64,000 nt of DNA. It comes from Tetragonia tetragonoides. Taxonomy: Eukaryota; Streptophyta; Magnoliopsida; Caryophyllales; Aizoaceae. Location of the stretch: contig CM076142.1 of assembly GCA_038025085.1 (NCBI GenBank), positions 32,332,001 through 32,396,000 on the forward strand, in the 5' to 3' direction. The notes under the pieces are model-generated. The model did no database searches, had not been told where the DNA came from, and saw only the letters and a program-made list of their open reading frames with translations. Below, one piece after another: positions 47,760-59,719 of the stretch (positions within the stretch are counted from its first letter, which is position 1; every line of letters starts with the position of its first letter). The position numbers and the translations under genes are program-made.

Positions 47760-50700
47760 TGTAACACCCCGGAAATTAAGCCTGCTTAACAACAATATAA
47801 TATTCTTTTCGCAGCGGAATAAGCAGTATTAACCTCCGAAGCATTACCGTCGTGCTTGCCGGTTAGACAAACACAAAGCTAAAGATAGTATCAACTCACC
47901 AATAAAATCCACACATACCATAATTTACATCATTTACATAATTAAGTTCTGTATGGAAACTTAGGAGTACTAGTCATAGTTATTACATACCAAAATATTT
48001 TCCATTATCCAAAGTCTACACCAAAAGTACTAGATAAGTGATCGTGACCGCTCTCATGTCTCCACGTCCTTCAATCCCAAAATCTGCACTTAGACAATTC
48101 CTTTCCAAAGAAAGAAAACAGAGAAAAACAGAGAAAAGAAGGAAAATCAGCATAAAAGCTTGTAAATACACCCCACCGCGTAAAACATTTTATAAGGTGG
48201 TCTTGTTTAGCACGTAACACATAACACATAACACATAAGGTGGGTTCATTTTATTTCTTACCTGCCAAGTCATGAGTGATCAGTATATCTATAACTCAAC
48301 ATTTTCTATAGAATAACATGTAATATCACAGAATCAAAATGCAGACAATATTACTTCAATGGTTTACTAGACTCTGGACAATTATGGGTAAGAGAGCACG
48401 GATTAGCCTGGGGATGGAATACCCATCAGCTAACCACACCGGCTTGCGCCGGACAAGCATATTGATCATATCAATGTATCTCATCACATTTCTCTGCCAT
48501 TCTGTATTGCTTTCTCATTTCCATAATACAACATATCTCATAATTATTTTCCATTGGCTATGCGCCATATCTCATCATATCATCCGACTATGCGTCGGGG
48601 GCCCAAAACAATATCAACCCGCTATGTGGTTAAAGGTGTGCACACCCCGGGGTTCCCGGGTTAACTATCCCAGCCTCTATCCTGATGTAACGTGCTCACT
48701 TTACTTTGTAGACGCCATACAAGAGTCCTACCCATAATAGGCCATGTACAGTATACCCGAAACTCTCTACCCAAAACATATAAGTCCGTATCAAAGTATG
48801 TCATCCATATAATTTCATATTCAGCATACAGCTCATATATCAATAGCTCATATTTACTAGTAAACTCATGTTATGCATGTAGCCATATTTCTGTATATAA
48901 CATCAATAGCTCATATAGTTGGAATAACATAGTTATCATTATGTCAGACATAAGTACACCTTTCACATTTTCACATTCTCATTCATAGATTCATTCCAAA
49001 GTACCAAAATACTCATATAATGCTCATATAGCAGCTAAATGGAGACATATGCACAAATGACCTTCTGATCAGATTTTGTTCTGTAAGTCATATAACAATT
49101 TCTATACTGAAATAATCACTTGTAGCATATAGCTAACACCTTATAGTTTTCATAGAACTAGCTCACATAAAATATGGACATCATTTCACTAGTCACGGCA
49201 ACTGAACTGTACAACCAGACAAATACTAGTATATAGAACTTTTGCGTAAAAACACCAAACAATGCCATTTTTCATGCCTTTATCCTTTTTAGTGGTAAAC
49301 AACCAATACTATACTTCAAAATCATAAATAGGTAGCTAGCACATAATTTTGTAAAAACGGTTGTTATCTGGTTAGTCCGTATTAGCCGCGGGGGAGGTGG
49401 TGGACATGTATTTACCTCGTCTCCTCGTTTTCCAGCTAGTGTGCGCTTGACGTAGCTCCTAGTTAATAAAATTAAGAAATACTAGTCATTCAACTATTCA
49501 CCCAAAATTCATATAACCAGTAATTTAACTCGTCGTTAATTTGTCTAATCCGAGTTACATGCAACCCTAGATATCACTTCCCACTAGTGGGTAAATAACT
49601 AGGTGACCAATAATCCATTGATAAACACACTTAATTATCACTAAACCCAATTAATCATGCAATAACATAAATAAGTACAAATCCCCCTTGTTTACTATTA
49701 CATGCAAATACGTTATGTTTCGGCCAGCACTTGGGACGCACCAACGAAGAGGTTCAGGCCTCCGATTTCACTACCGATCGTCCTTAAATGCGTCCTAGGT
49801 ATGATTTCTAGCTAGTTTATATGTCCTTATGATCGATTGGAATTATAATTCAATGAAATTAAAGTGAGAATGTTTAATACCGTAAGGTGCAAGGTTCCCT
49901 TGGTTTCGGCTCGGTCCGGGGTCGGACGTCGGTGTAGAAGCTTGTGGGTGGTCTAACGATCAAGGAACATCAACAAACAAGAACAAAATAATTAGATCAA
50001 CCAAGATAGGAATTCAATAAGAAATGGGTAGTTGAACAAAGGAAGTACATGTACCTTAATACTTGATAAACGAAGGAACTAGCTAAAGATTATGAGACAT
50101 GCAAGTGTAGATACTCAAGCTAGGAAGCGGAAAATGAAGAACGATGGTGATTGATGGAGTATGGCGTGAGACTTTAGCAATGGAGTCTCACGGCTTCCTT
50201 GTTCTTATTTTCTAGAAAGTACCAGTGTTTTGCAAGTAGGAAGGAATTATGTGGAAAAGAGTCATGGGTATGTATATATATGTGGAATGGATGGTAATGT
50301 AGAGGTAAAATGACAAGTAGAAAATATTCACTGAAGTGAATAGTGGTACATGCAAGTAAATGAGATTAGGAAGGTAATTTAGCTTAACAAAAATAAGTGG
50401 CTTGCTATGGTTGCGCCACGCAGTGGTTTAATGGTAAATCCTTTCCCGTTCCGCGACACGTGGCAAGGCATGCCATAAGTAGGTGTATTAAATAAATTCT
50501 CACTATTACTAGCTTACTTAAGAAGTTAAAGTAAATACTTATAACAATAATCATTCTAATTCTTTTTAGTAAAATACTATTTATAGAAATTACTTATATA
50601 TCACAAATAATAATATTTTATTTTCTATGTGGATATCTAGCTCAAAATAATAATAGGCCTCGTTAAGAAAATAAAAAATTAATAAGGGTTTTTAGTAGAC

Positions 50701-50763
50701 TATTATATTATATATTAGTACTAACACAGGGTTAATTAGTCGAAAATATTTTCATGTATTACA
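47760..50763 (-). repeat. 3' LTR of the chromovirus
   Basis: Lies next to the polypurine tract (50764-50780). Contains a TATA-like TATATATACATACC on the minus strand near 50271-50280. Confidence 0.9.
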
Positions 50764-50780
50764 GTCCATCCCCATTAAAA
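50764..50780 (-). other. Polypurine tract of the chromovirus
   Basis: The minus strand reads TTTTAATGGGGATGGAC directly before the LTR. Just upstream is the usual chromovirus C-terminal text FRGRNFF. Confidence 0.6.
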
Positions 50781-50819
50781 GAAGTTTCGTCCTCGAAACT
50801 TGAAAATACTAATGCTAAC

Positions 50820-51307
50820 CTTCTGTGAACAAGTGTGGGTAGCGCATCTGCATGTCTGCCTCTGTTTCCCAAGTTGCTTCTTCAACTTTCTGATTGCGCC
50901 ACAAGACCTTAACCAGAGGTACTACCTTATTCCGCAATACTTTATCCTTCTTGTCTAATAATCATCACTGGTTGCTCTTCGTATGTCAGATTAGGATCAA
51001 CATCAAAGGCTTCTTGCTGTAAGACATGAGAAGGATCCGAATGGTACTTCCTAAGTTGTGAGACATGGAAAACATCGTGGACATTTGCTAACTCTGGAGG
51101 TAACGCCAGTCGATACGCTGTATCCCTAATCTTTTCAAGTACTTCAAATGGTCCTATGTACTTGGGACTCAATTTACCTTTCTTCCCAAATCTCTTTATA
51201 CCTTTCATTGGAGACACTTTAAGTAACACTTTTTCGCCAATTTCAAACTCTAAAGGTCGACGGTTCTGATCTGCGTAGCTCTTTTGTCGATCTTGGGAAG
51301 CTTTCAT
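50820..51307 (-). pseudogene. Integrase C-terminal domain and chromodomain
   Basis: QDRQKSYADQNRRPLEFEIG and KLSPKYIGPFEVLEKI are the GPF/GPY-type integrase tail. In a shifted frame, KVLRNKVVPLVKVLWRN then EEATWETEADMQMRYPHLF matches a chromodomain, which targets integration to chromatin and defines chromoviruses. The frameshift between them lies near 50950. Confidence 0.8.
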
Positions 51308-51960
51308 CTTGTCCGGATTATTCTAACTTGCTCCATAGTTTCCTGAATCATATCTGGTCCCAAAGACATAGTCTCACTAACATCATTCCAACACAAAGGA
51401 CTTCTGCATTTACACCCATACAAAGCCTCGTAAGGTGCCCTACCAATACTCGCGTGGTAACTATTATTATAGGAAAATTCTATCAAGGCTAATTGTTTCT
51501 CCCAAGTTCCCTGAAATTCCAAAACACAAGCACGAAGCATATCTTCTAAAGTCCTAATATTACGCTCGGTCTGTCCATCTGTAGCTGGGTGATAGGCACT
51601 ACTGAACTTTAACTTAGTCCCAAACTCTTCTTGAAGTTTTTGCCAAAAGTTAGATGAAAACCTAGAATCTCTGTCTGACACTATATCCTGTGGCACTCCA
51701 TGTAGTCGAACTACTTCTCTAAAATAAACATCAGCCAACTGAGTCATGTTCCAAGTATCCTTTATTGCAATAAATCAAGCCACTTTAGTCAGTCTATCAA
51801 CAATAACCCAAATAGCATTCATACCTCGAGAAGTAACTGACAAACCTGTAACGAAATCCATAGAAATCGATTCCCATTTCCATTTAGGTACCTACAATAG
51901 ATGTAAGTATCCTCCGGGTCTCTGTTATCTGTTTACATAATTTGCAATATCACAACGCAT
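51304..51960 (-). pseudogene. Chromovirus integrase core
   Basis: The D,D-35-E core is visible: SMDFVTGL near 51865, DIVSDRDSRFSSNFW near 51690, and SSAYHPATDGQTERN with the Glu near 51590. The zinc-binding stretch before it is damaged. [20 protein letters not shown] and DIANYVNR are followed by a stop, and the usual C-x2-C is missing, as if about 30-35 bases were deleted. Two further stops occur in the core approach. Confidence 0.8.
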
Positions 51961-52728
51961 ACCTCTCCACCAAAAATGAGACTTCAAATCATGATACATC
52001 TTATCTCCACCTGGGTGTACTGAATACGGAGTGTCGTGGGCTTCACTAAAAATCTTTCGGCGTAGCTCTTCATTCTTGGGAATACACCATCTATCCTTAA
52101 ATTTCAAAGTACCATCCTCTAGTTCAACAAATCCCTTACTCTTCCCCTCTCTGACAAACCTCCTAATTCTCTCCAACCTCGGGTCCATAGGCTTCAAACT
52201 CCTAATTTCCTCAAATAAGATAGGTCTCACTGCTATCATATTAAAGTAACCTTTAACTTCCCCTTGGTGAACCATCTCGAGATTCAATCTCTGAAATTCC
52301 TTACATAACTCATCAGACAAAACTAACATACTGCTTACAGAGTGTTGACTCTTCCTGCTAAGTGCATCAGCAACCACATTCGCCTGACCCTCGTGATATT
52401 TGATCTCAAGATCATAGTCCTTTACCAGTTCTAACCATCGACGTTGTCGCATATTAATCTCCTTCTGGGTGAAAAGATATTTAAGACTCTTATGGTCTGT
52501 ATAAATCTTACAAGTCGTACCATAAAGATAATGACGCCAAATTTTCAAAGCAAAAACTATAGCAGCCAAGTCTAGGTCATGTGTGGGGTAATTCTCCTCA
52601 TAAGGCTTCAACTGTCTAGAGGCATAAGCAACAACTCTACCGTCTTGCATAAGAACACATCCCAGACCATTCTTAGACGCATCACTGTATACTTCATATT
52701 CCTTACCATCGATCGGCAAATTAAGCAC
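51925..52728 (-). pseudogene. Chromovirus RNase H and integrase N-terminus
   Basis: [40 protein letters not shown] and [20 protein letters not shown] are standard Ty3 RNase H text. [18 protein letters not shown], then [10 protein letters not shown], closes the domain. The frame is open over 267 codons and ends at the damaged zinc finger. Confidence 0.85.
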
Positions 52729-52785
52729 TGGGGCACAAGTAAGTTTCTCCTTAAGAGTCTGAAAAGCTTGTTCACACTTATCTGT

Positions 52786-53913
52786 CTACTGAAATCTAGT
52801 AGTCTTCCTTAGCAAATTAGTTAACGGTTGGGCAATCCTTGAAAAGTTCTCAACAAACCGTCGATAATATCCTGCCAAACCAAGAAAACTACGTACTTCG
52901 GTAACATTTGTGGGCTTAGACCATTCACGCACAACCTTAACTTTATCCGGATCAACTGAAACACCATCCTTAGAAACAATATGACCAAGGAAAGCAACTT
53001 TCTCTAACCAAAACTCACACTTAGATAACTTGGCATACAAACGGTGTTCACGCAATATATCTAACACAATCCGTAGATGCTCTACATGATCTCCCTTGCT
53101 CTTGGAATAAACCAGTATATCATCAATAAACACAACCACAAACTGATCCAAATACGGCTGAAAAGTCCTATGCATAAGGTCCATAAAAACAGCAGGTGCA
53201 TTAGTCAGTCCAAAAGGCATTACAGTAAATTCATAGTGTCCATATCGAGTACGGAATACAGTCTTGGGAATATCTTCTTCTTTGATCCTCAGATGGTGGT
53301 AACCTCACCTCAAATCAATCTTAGAAAATATTGCAGCTCCCCTTAACTGATCAAACAAATCTTCAATCCGAGGTAAAGGATATTTATTCTTAACAGTAAT
53401 TTTATTTAACTCCCGGTAATCAATACACAATCTTAGACTTCCATCTTTCTTTTTAACAAACAAGACTGGGGCTCCCCAAGGTGACACACTCGGCCTAATG
53501 TACCCTTTACATAAAAGTTCTTCTAATTGATTTTTAAGTTCCCTCATTTCAGCTGGTGCCATCCTATATGGCGCTTTAGAAACAGGTGCAGAACCTGGGA
53601 CTAGGTCAATAGAAAAGTCTATAGCTCTTTGTGGAGGCATCCCTGGTATTTCCTCGGGAAAAACATCGGGGTACTCGCAAACAACGGGGATTTGGTCTAA
53701 AATATTCTCTTGTGGTGTGTGATCAGTCACTATACAAAGATAGACGGGATATCCTTTCCTTATATGAGTTTCTATGTTCATAGCAGACACTAGTTTAATC
53801 CTAGGTGGTGTGGCAATTCCCTTATGTGACACTCTCTTACCACCCGGTACTTTAAAAGAAACTTTCTGTAAATGACATTCAATCCGTGCATGATATCTAC
53901 CAAGCCAATCCAT
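52786..53913 (-). pseudogene. Chromovirus reverse transcriptase
   Basis: The first frame (53913-53305) has the protease-RT link ([17 protein letters not shown]), [20 protein letters not shown] and KIDLR followed by TGA. The second frame (53220-52786) has [12 protein letters not shown], the catalytic [13 protein letters not shown], and [16 protein letters not shown]. The stop after KIDLR lies where a residue such as Trp or Ser normally stands. The catalytic Asp pair is kept. Confidence 0.85.
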
Positions 53914-54321
53914 ACCCAGAATAGCATCAAAGTCTCCTAAGTCAAATTGAATTAAGTCTGCTAACAGTTCTGTCTCAGCTATGACTATAAGTCAATCCTT
54001 ATATAAATTATGACATCTAAAAAGACTACCAGTAGGCGTGGATATGTCAACAGTATATGCAGTTGTGGGCTCTAATTTATGTTTTTGAACAAATGATGTA
54101 GAAATAAATGAATGTGTAGCACCGGAGTCAAATAAAACTAAAGCTGGTTGCGAATAAATAGTAAATATACCAGTAACCACATGCGGACTAACCTCTACTT
54201 CACTTCGACTCATGACATAAATCTTGCCCTCCTGACTCATCTGATTGTTTGTAGCAGCTGGAACTGAGTTCTGAGACATCCTAGGTTGCGGAGCACTCAA
54301 CACTTGACTCGGTCTAGTCAT
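53914..54321 (-). pseudogene. Chromovirus protease
   Basis: LFDSGATHSFISTSF is the retropepsin active site (D-S-G). The frame ends with a TGA where a Trp would fit (NLYKD then stop), then resumes toward the reverse transcriptase. Confidence 0.8.
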
Positions 54322-54345
54322 GGAACTTCCCTGGTAATAACGAGA

Positions 54346-55404
54346 TTAACCATTGTTATTTCCACTCCTGCTGTATCCTCCTCTGTTATTTGCCTGATTC
54401 TGAAACCTTTGATAACATACATTTGATTTATGACCCAAACGACCACAAATATAACAAGACATCAGTCCATCACACTCTCTGTTAGGGTGACTCCTACCAC
54501 ACTTCCTACAAACATTCGCAAACATCGAATTCCCACCATGGTTACCATTAAAATTTCCTCTGTAACTATTATTTCCACGTCGTTTCCCAAAGCTATTACC
54601 TGAGTAACTAGTCCTAGGCCTCTTGTCTCGACTATCACTCGCTCTGTCATGATCATCACCTTTCCTTTTTACCTGAAGGACTTGACTTCTACGCTCCTGA
54701 ATCCTTTCCATGTTAATTGCCTTATCATATGCTTCCTGAAAGGTAGTAGAAGAACCAGCAACTAACTCCTGTATCTTCCAATTTAAACCATCCTCAAATC
54801 TCTGTACTCTGTCTTTTTCATCCTTCACTAACACTTCTGCAAACCTAGACAACTCATGAAACTTAGCAGCATATTCGGTCAGAGACATTTTTCCTTGAAT
54901 CAAGTTCTCAAATTCTTGTTGTTTCCTTCTTCTTAGTGAACGGGGGTAAAATCTTTCTTTAATCTTTTCCTTAAATTTATCTCAATTGAAACTTTTGTCA
55001 CCAGCGGTCTCTTCTTTAACAATATGCCACCAGTCATCTGCTTCCTTTCTCAAATAGTACTGAGCATAACCTATTTTCATATCATCATGACAACGTATAG
55101 CCTCAAATAATTTTTCCATGTTACGTATCCAATGTTCTAAAGCTAAAGGGTCACCGCCTCCTTCATAGGTTGGCGGTTGATGGATTCCCAAATTCTTAAA
55201 CATAAGGGCTTGTGGGTCACCTTCAATCTTCTCTTTCTCCTTTTCTTTCATCTTTTCCTTAGCTTTATCTTCCATCTGTTCCTTTAAGGCATGACCAAAG
55301 AACTGACACAATGTCTCTAATGTCTCAAGACGAGTATCATGATCATCACTAGTTGTAGCAGTGTTGTTGGGCTGCTCGCCCGACACAGGGGTGTCACCAC
55401 TCAT
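54346..55404 (-). pseudogene. Chromovirus gag
   Basis: It starts MSGDTPVSGEQPNNT at 55404. The Lys/Glu-rich stretch and GDPLALEHWIRNMEKLFEAI begin the gag domain. A TGA near 54981 stands where Trp is expected (KSFN then stop, then DKFKE). The second frame ends with two zinc knuckles, CRKCGRSHPNREC and CYICGRLGHKSNVC. A stop follows at about 54345 (TAA where CAA would fit). Confidence 0.8.
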
Positions 55405-55900
55405 TTTCTTCCTCCTAAATTAAACAATATTGATTTTCTTCTCAAACAATAACGACTATAAATCACAATTAACATAAGACCCAATATTCATATATGCAGA
55501 AAATTCCACTCATATAATTCTCACTCATGTAACCAAATAAGCATTTAAAGCGATCTCCTTCTCTCTGTTTAAAATAAAGATCTGATCCCTAAGTGCTCAT
55601 AAAACTTGGTAAAATAAGTAACATACTCCTAGCCTCGTATAAGTTATTAGAGCATCTATATATATACTAGCTGAAAATAAGTTCGTTCACGATATAAGAA
55701 ACTACTCACATATATAGTTCAACACATAAAATATCTTAGTACATTAGGTAGTTTGTGGCTATGAATTACAGCCTTTCCCAAAGTTAGCTACTGCGGCCAA
55801 CAATTTATTACACATACGGGAAGAAGCTAGTCAAATTATTTATAATACACATAGCCCTTACTAGCACACATAACAGCTTCACATAGCACACAGTCACAGT

Positions 55901-56482
55901 CTAGAGGTATCCATTCGCAAGGTGAGGAGCATGGCCATTAGCATATGGCTGGTTAGGGACTTCTCCAGTTGCAGGGAGAGAAAGCACAGGTGGAAGTATA
56001 GTCAAAGGAACTGGTTCAAGGTCAGAGTCAAAGTCGGGTTGATGAAGTGGGTCTTCCATTTCCTGATAGTATACAATCGTTTCGGGATCTAAAGTAATTC
56101 CTTCCCTGACACAGCGCCATTTAGCTTGGGCCTGGAGCAAAGCAACTTCCATAAATTGAAGTGTGAGGATCCAGTTTCCATTACGATCAGTGTAGTGCGG
56201 AACGTCAAAGAAGTAATTATCCCTAGCAATACTAGCATATTTTCTCTTAACACATAGCCATGGCTCTTCGGATGGAAGAGTTCGGACGAAGGCGTGAACT
56301 TGCCAAATTTCCCCAGTTATGGGTTGATCAGCATCCGGGTGAAAGCGTATATAGTCAAGACATGCCTAGTGGAAACGATGAACGTAATCCGGTATCTGCT
56401 CATTTTCCATAGGTCGCGAAGTGTAGAGGTGTGGTACATCTTCGGGGTTGAAATTCATGAAAGGAAAGTTTGTCTGGTTCAT
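55901..56482 (-). pseudogene. Extra leader frame of the chromovirus, unknown function
   Basis: On the element's sense strand, between primer-binding site and gag, an ATG at 56482 opens a frame of 194 codons with a single in-frame TAG at 56368-56366 (reading HRFH, stop, ACLDY). It reads MNQTNFPFMNFNPEDVP, then PSEEPWLCVKRKYAS, QFMEVALLQAQAKWR, and an acidic/Pro-rich tail. No known domain is recognised. The surrounding leader is otherwise poor in frames. It could be an extra gene of this lineage or a captured exon. Confidence 0.5.
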
Positions 56483-56700
56483 CTATTCACGTAGTTGTTA
56501 GCACATAAGCAAGGTTAGCTTCATAAAACAATACCACATATAACACCAAGTCATATTTCAATCCAAAACTACATAGCACAAACAAAACTCAAGTATACGC
56601 ATAACTCCTTCACTGTAACCACCCCACTCTCAAACTCACTCGGCTTTATCATATTTTAGCCTATTTCTTTTCTTTTACTTATAAATTCAGATTTATTGTT

Positions 56701-56712
56701 GCTCTGATACCA
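56701..56712 (-). other. Primer-binding site of the chromovirus
   Basis: The minus strand reads TGGTATCAGAGC, the classic initiator-tRNA-Met site, three bases after the LTR end. Confidence 0.9.
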
Positions 56713-56715
56713 CTC

Positions 56716-59700
56716 TGTAACACCCCGGAAATTAAACCTGCTTAACAACAATATAATATTCTTTTCACAGCGGAATAAGCAGGATTAACCTCCGAAGCAT
56801 TACCGTCGTGCTTGCCGGTTAAACAAACACAAGGCTAAAGATAGTATCAACTCACCAATAAAATCCAAACATACCATAATTTACATCATTTACATAATTA
56901 AGTTCTGTATGGAAACTTAGGAGTACTAGTCATAGTTATTACAAACCAAAATATTTTCCATTATCCAAAGTCTACACCAAAAGTACTAGATAAGTGATCG
57001 TGACCGCTCTCATGTCTCCACGTCCTTCCAATCCAAAAATCTGCACTTAGGCAATTCCATTCCAAAGAAAGAAAACATAGAAACACAGAGAAAAGAAGGA
57101 AAATAGCATAAATGCTTGTAAATACATCCCACCGCGTAAAAACATTTTATTAGGTGGTCTTGTTTAGCACGTAGCACGTAACACATAACACATAAGGTGG
57201 GTTCATTTTATATCTTACCTGCCAAGTCATGAGTGATCAGTATATCTATAACTCAACATTTTCTCTAGAATAACATGTAATATCACAGAATCAAAATGCA
57301 GAGAATATTACTTCAATGGTTTACTAGACTCCGGACAATTATGGGTAAGAGAGCATGGATTAGCCTGGGGATGGAATACCCATCAGCTAACCACACCGGC
57401 TTGCGCCGGACAAGCATATCGATCATATCAATGTATCTCATCACATTTCTCTGCCATTCTGTATTGCTTTCTCATTTCCATAATACAACATATCTCATAA
57501 TTATTTTCCATTGGCTATGCGCCATATCTCATCATATCATCCGACTATGCGTCGGGGGCCTAAAACAATATCAACCCGCTATGCAGTTAAAGGTGTGCAC
57601 ACTCCGGGGATCCCGGGTTAACTATCCCAGTCTCTACCCTGATGTAACGTGCTCACTTTACTCTGTAGACGCCATACAAGAGTCCTACCCATAATAGGCC
57701 ATGTATAGTATACCCGAAACTCTCTACCCAAAATATATAAGTCCGTATCAAAGTATGTCATCCATATAATTTCATATTCAGCATACAGCTCATATATCAA
57801 TAGCTCATATTTACTAGTAAACTCATGTTATGCATGTAGCCATATTTCTGTATATAACATCAATAGCTCATATAGTTGGAATAACATAGTTATCATTATG
57901 TCAGACATAAGTACACCTTTCACATTTTCACATTCTCATTCATAGATTCATTCCAAAGTACCAAAATACTCATATAATGCTCATATAGCAGCTAAATGGA
58001 GATATATGCACAAATGACCTTCTGATCAGATTTTGTTCTGTAAGTCATATAACAATTTCTATACTGAAATAATCACTTGTAGCATATAGCTAACATCTTA
58101 TAGTTTTCATAGGACTAGCTCACATAAAATATGGACATCATTTCACTAGTCACGGCAACTGAACTGTACAAACAGACAAATACTAGTATGTAGAACTTTT
58201 GCGTAAAAACACCAAACAATGCCATTTTTCATGCCTTTATCCTTTTTAGTGGTAAACAACCAATACTATACTTCCAAATCATAAATAGGCAGCTAGCACA
58301 TAATTTTGTAAAAACGGTGGTTATCTGGTTAGTCCGTATTAGCCGCGGGGGAGGTGGTAGACATGTATTTACCTCGTCTCCTCGTTTTCCAGCTAGTGTG
58401 CGCTTGACGTAGCTCCTAGTTAATAAAATTAAGAAATACTAGTCATTCAACTATTCACCCAAAATTCATATAACCAGTAATTTAACTCGTCGTTAATTAG
58501 TCTAATCCGAGTTACATGCAATCCTAGATATTACTTCCAACTAGTGGGTAAATCACTAGGTGACCCATAATCCATTGATAAACATACTTAAATATCACTA
58601 AACCCAATTAATCATGCAATAACATAAATAAGTACAAATCCCACTTGTTTACTATTACATGCAAATACGTTATGTTTCGGCCAGCACTTGGGACGCACCA
58701 ACGAAGAGGTTCAGGCTTCCGATTTCACTACCGATCGTCCTTAAACGCGTCCTAGGCATGATTTCTAGCTAGTTTATATGTCCTTATGATCGATTGGAAT
58801 TATAATTCAACGAAATTAAAGTGAGAATGTTTAATACCGTGAGGTGCAAGATTCTCTTGGTTTCGGCTCGGTCCGGGGTCGGACGTCGGTGTAGAAGCTT
58901 GTGGGTGATCTAACGATCAAGGAACATCAACAAACAAGAACAAAATAATTAGATCAACCAAGATAGGAATTCAATAAGAAATGGGTAGTTGAACAAAGGA
59001 AGTACATGTACCTTAATACTTGATAAACGAAGGAACTAGCTAAAGATTATGAGACATGCAAGTGTAGATATTCAAGCTAGGAAGCGGGAAATAAAGAACG
59101 ATGGTGATCGATGGAGTATGGCGTGAGACTTTAGTAATGGAGTCTCACGGCTTCCTTGTTCTTATTTTCTAGAAAGTACCAGTGTTTTGCAAGTAGGAAG
59201 GAATTATGTGGAAAAGAGTCATGGGTATGTATATATATGTGGAATGGATAGTAATATAGAGGTAAGATGACAAGTAGAAAATATTCACTGAAGTGAATAG
59301 TGGTACATGCAAGTAAATGAGATTAGGAAGGTAATTTAGCTTAACAAAAATAAGTGGCTTGCTATGGTTGCACCACGTAGTGCTTTAATGGTAAATCCTT
59401 CCCCGTTCCGCGACACGTGGCAAGGCATGCCATAAGTAGGTGTATTAGCTAAATTCTCACTATTACTAGCTTACTTAAGAAGTTAACGTAAATACTTATA
59501 ACAATAATCATTCTAATTCCTTTTAGTAAAATACTATTTATAGAAATTACTTATATATCACAAATAATAATATTTTATTTTCTATGTGGATATCTAGCTC
59601 AAAATAATAATAGGCCTAGTTAAGAAAATGAAAAATTAATAAGGGTTTAATTAGACTATTATATTATATATTAGTACTAACACAGGGTTAATTAGTCGAA

Positions 59701-59719
59701 AATATTTTCATGTATTACA
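56716..59719 (-). repeat. 5' LTR of the chromovirus
   Basis: The same 3004-bp length as the other LTR, with the same end words. It is followed directly by TTCGC of the target duplication. Confidence 0.9.

Larger units (their letters stand above)
47760..59719 (-). mobile_element. Tekay-type Ty3/gypsy chromovirus, complete but decayed
   Basis: Total length is 11,960 bp, with two LTRs of exactly 3004 bp, TGTAACACCCC to TATTACA. The target duplication is TTCGC (47755-47759 and 59720-59724). Transcription runs on the minus strand: primer-binding site, an extra leader frame, gag, protease, reverse transcriptase, RNase H, integrase, chromodomain, polypurine tract. In the first 240 or so bases I counted 7 differences between the LTRs, so the insertion is moderately old. 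Stops and an integrase deletion make it non-autonomous. Confidence 0.9.

Noticed and set aside
48339..48988. Frames inside the chromovirus LTRs (also 57296-57800)
   Set aside because: They lie wholly inside the LTRs, and the two copies merely repeat each other.
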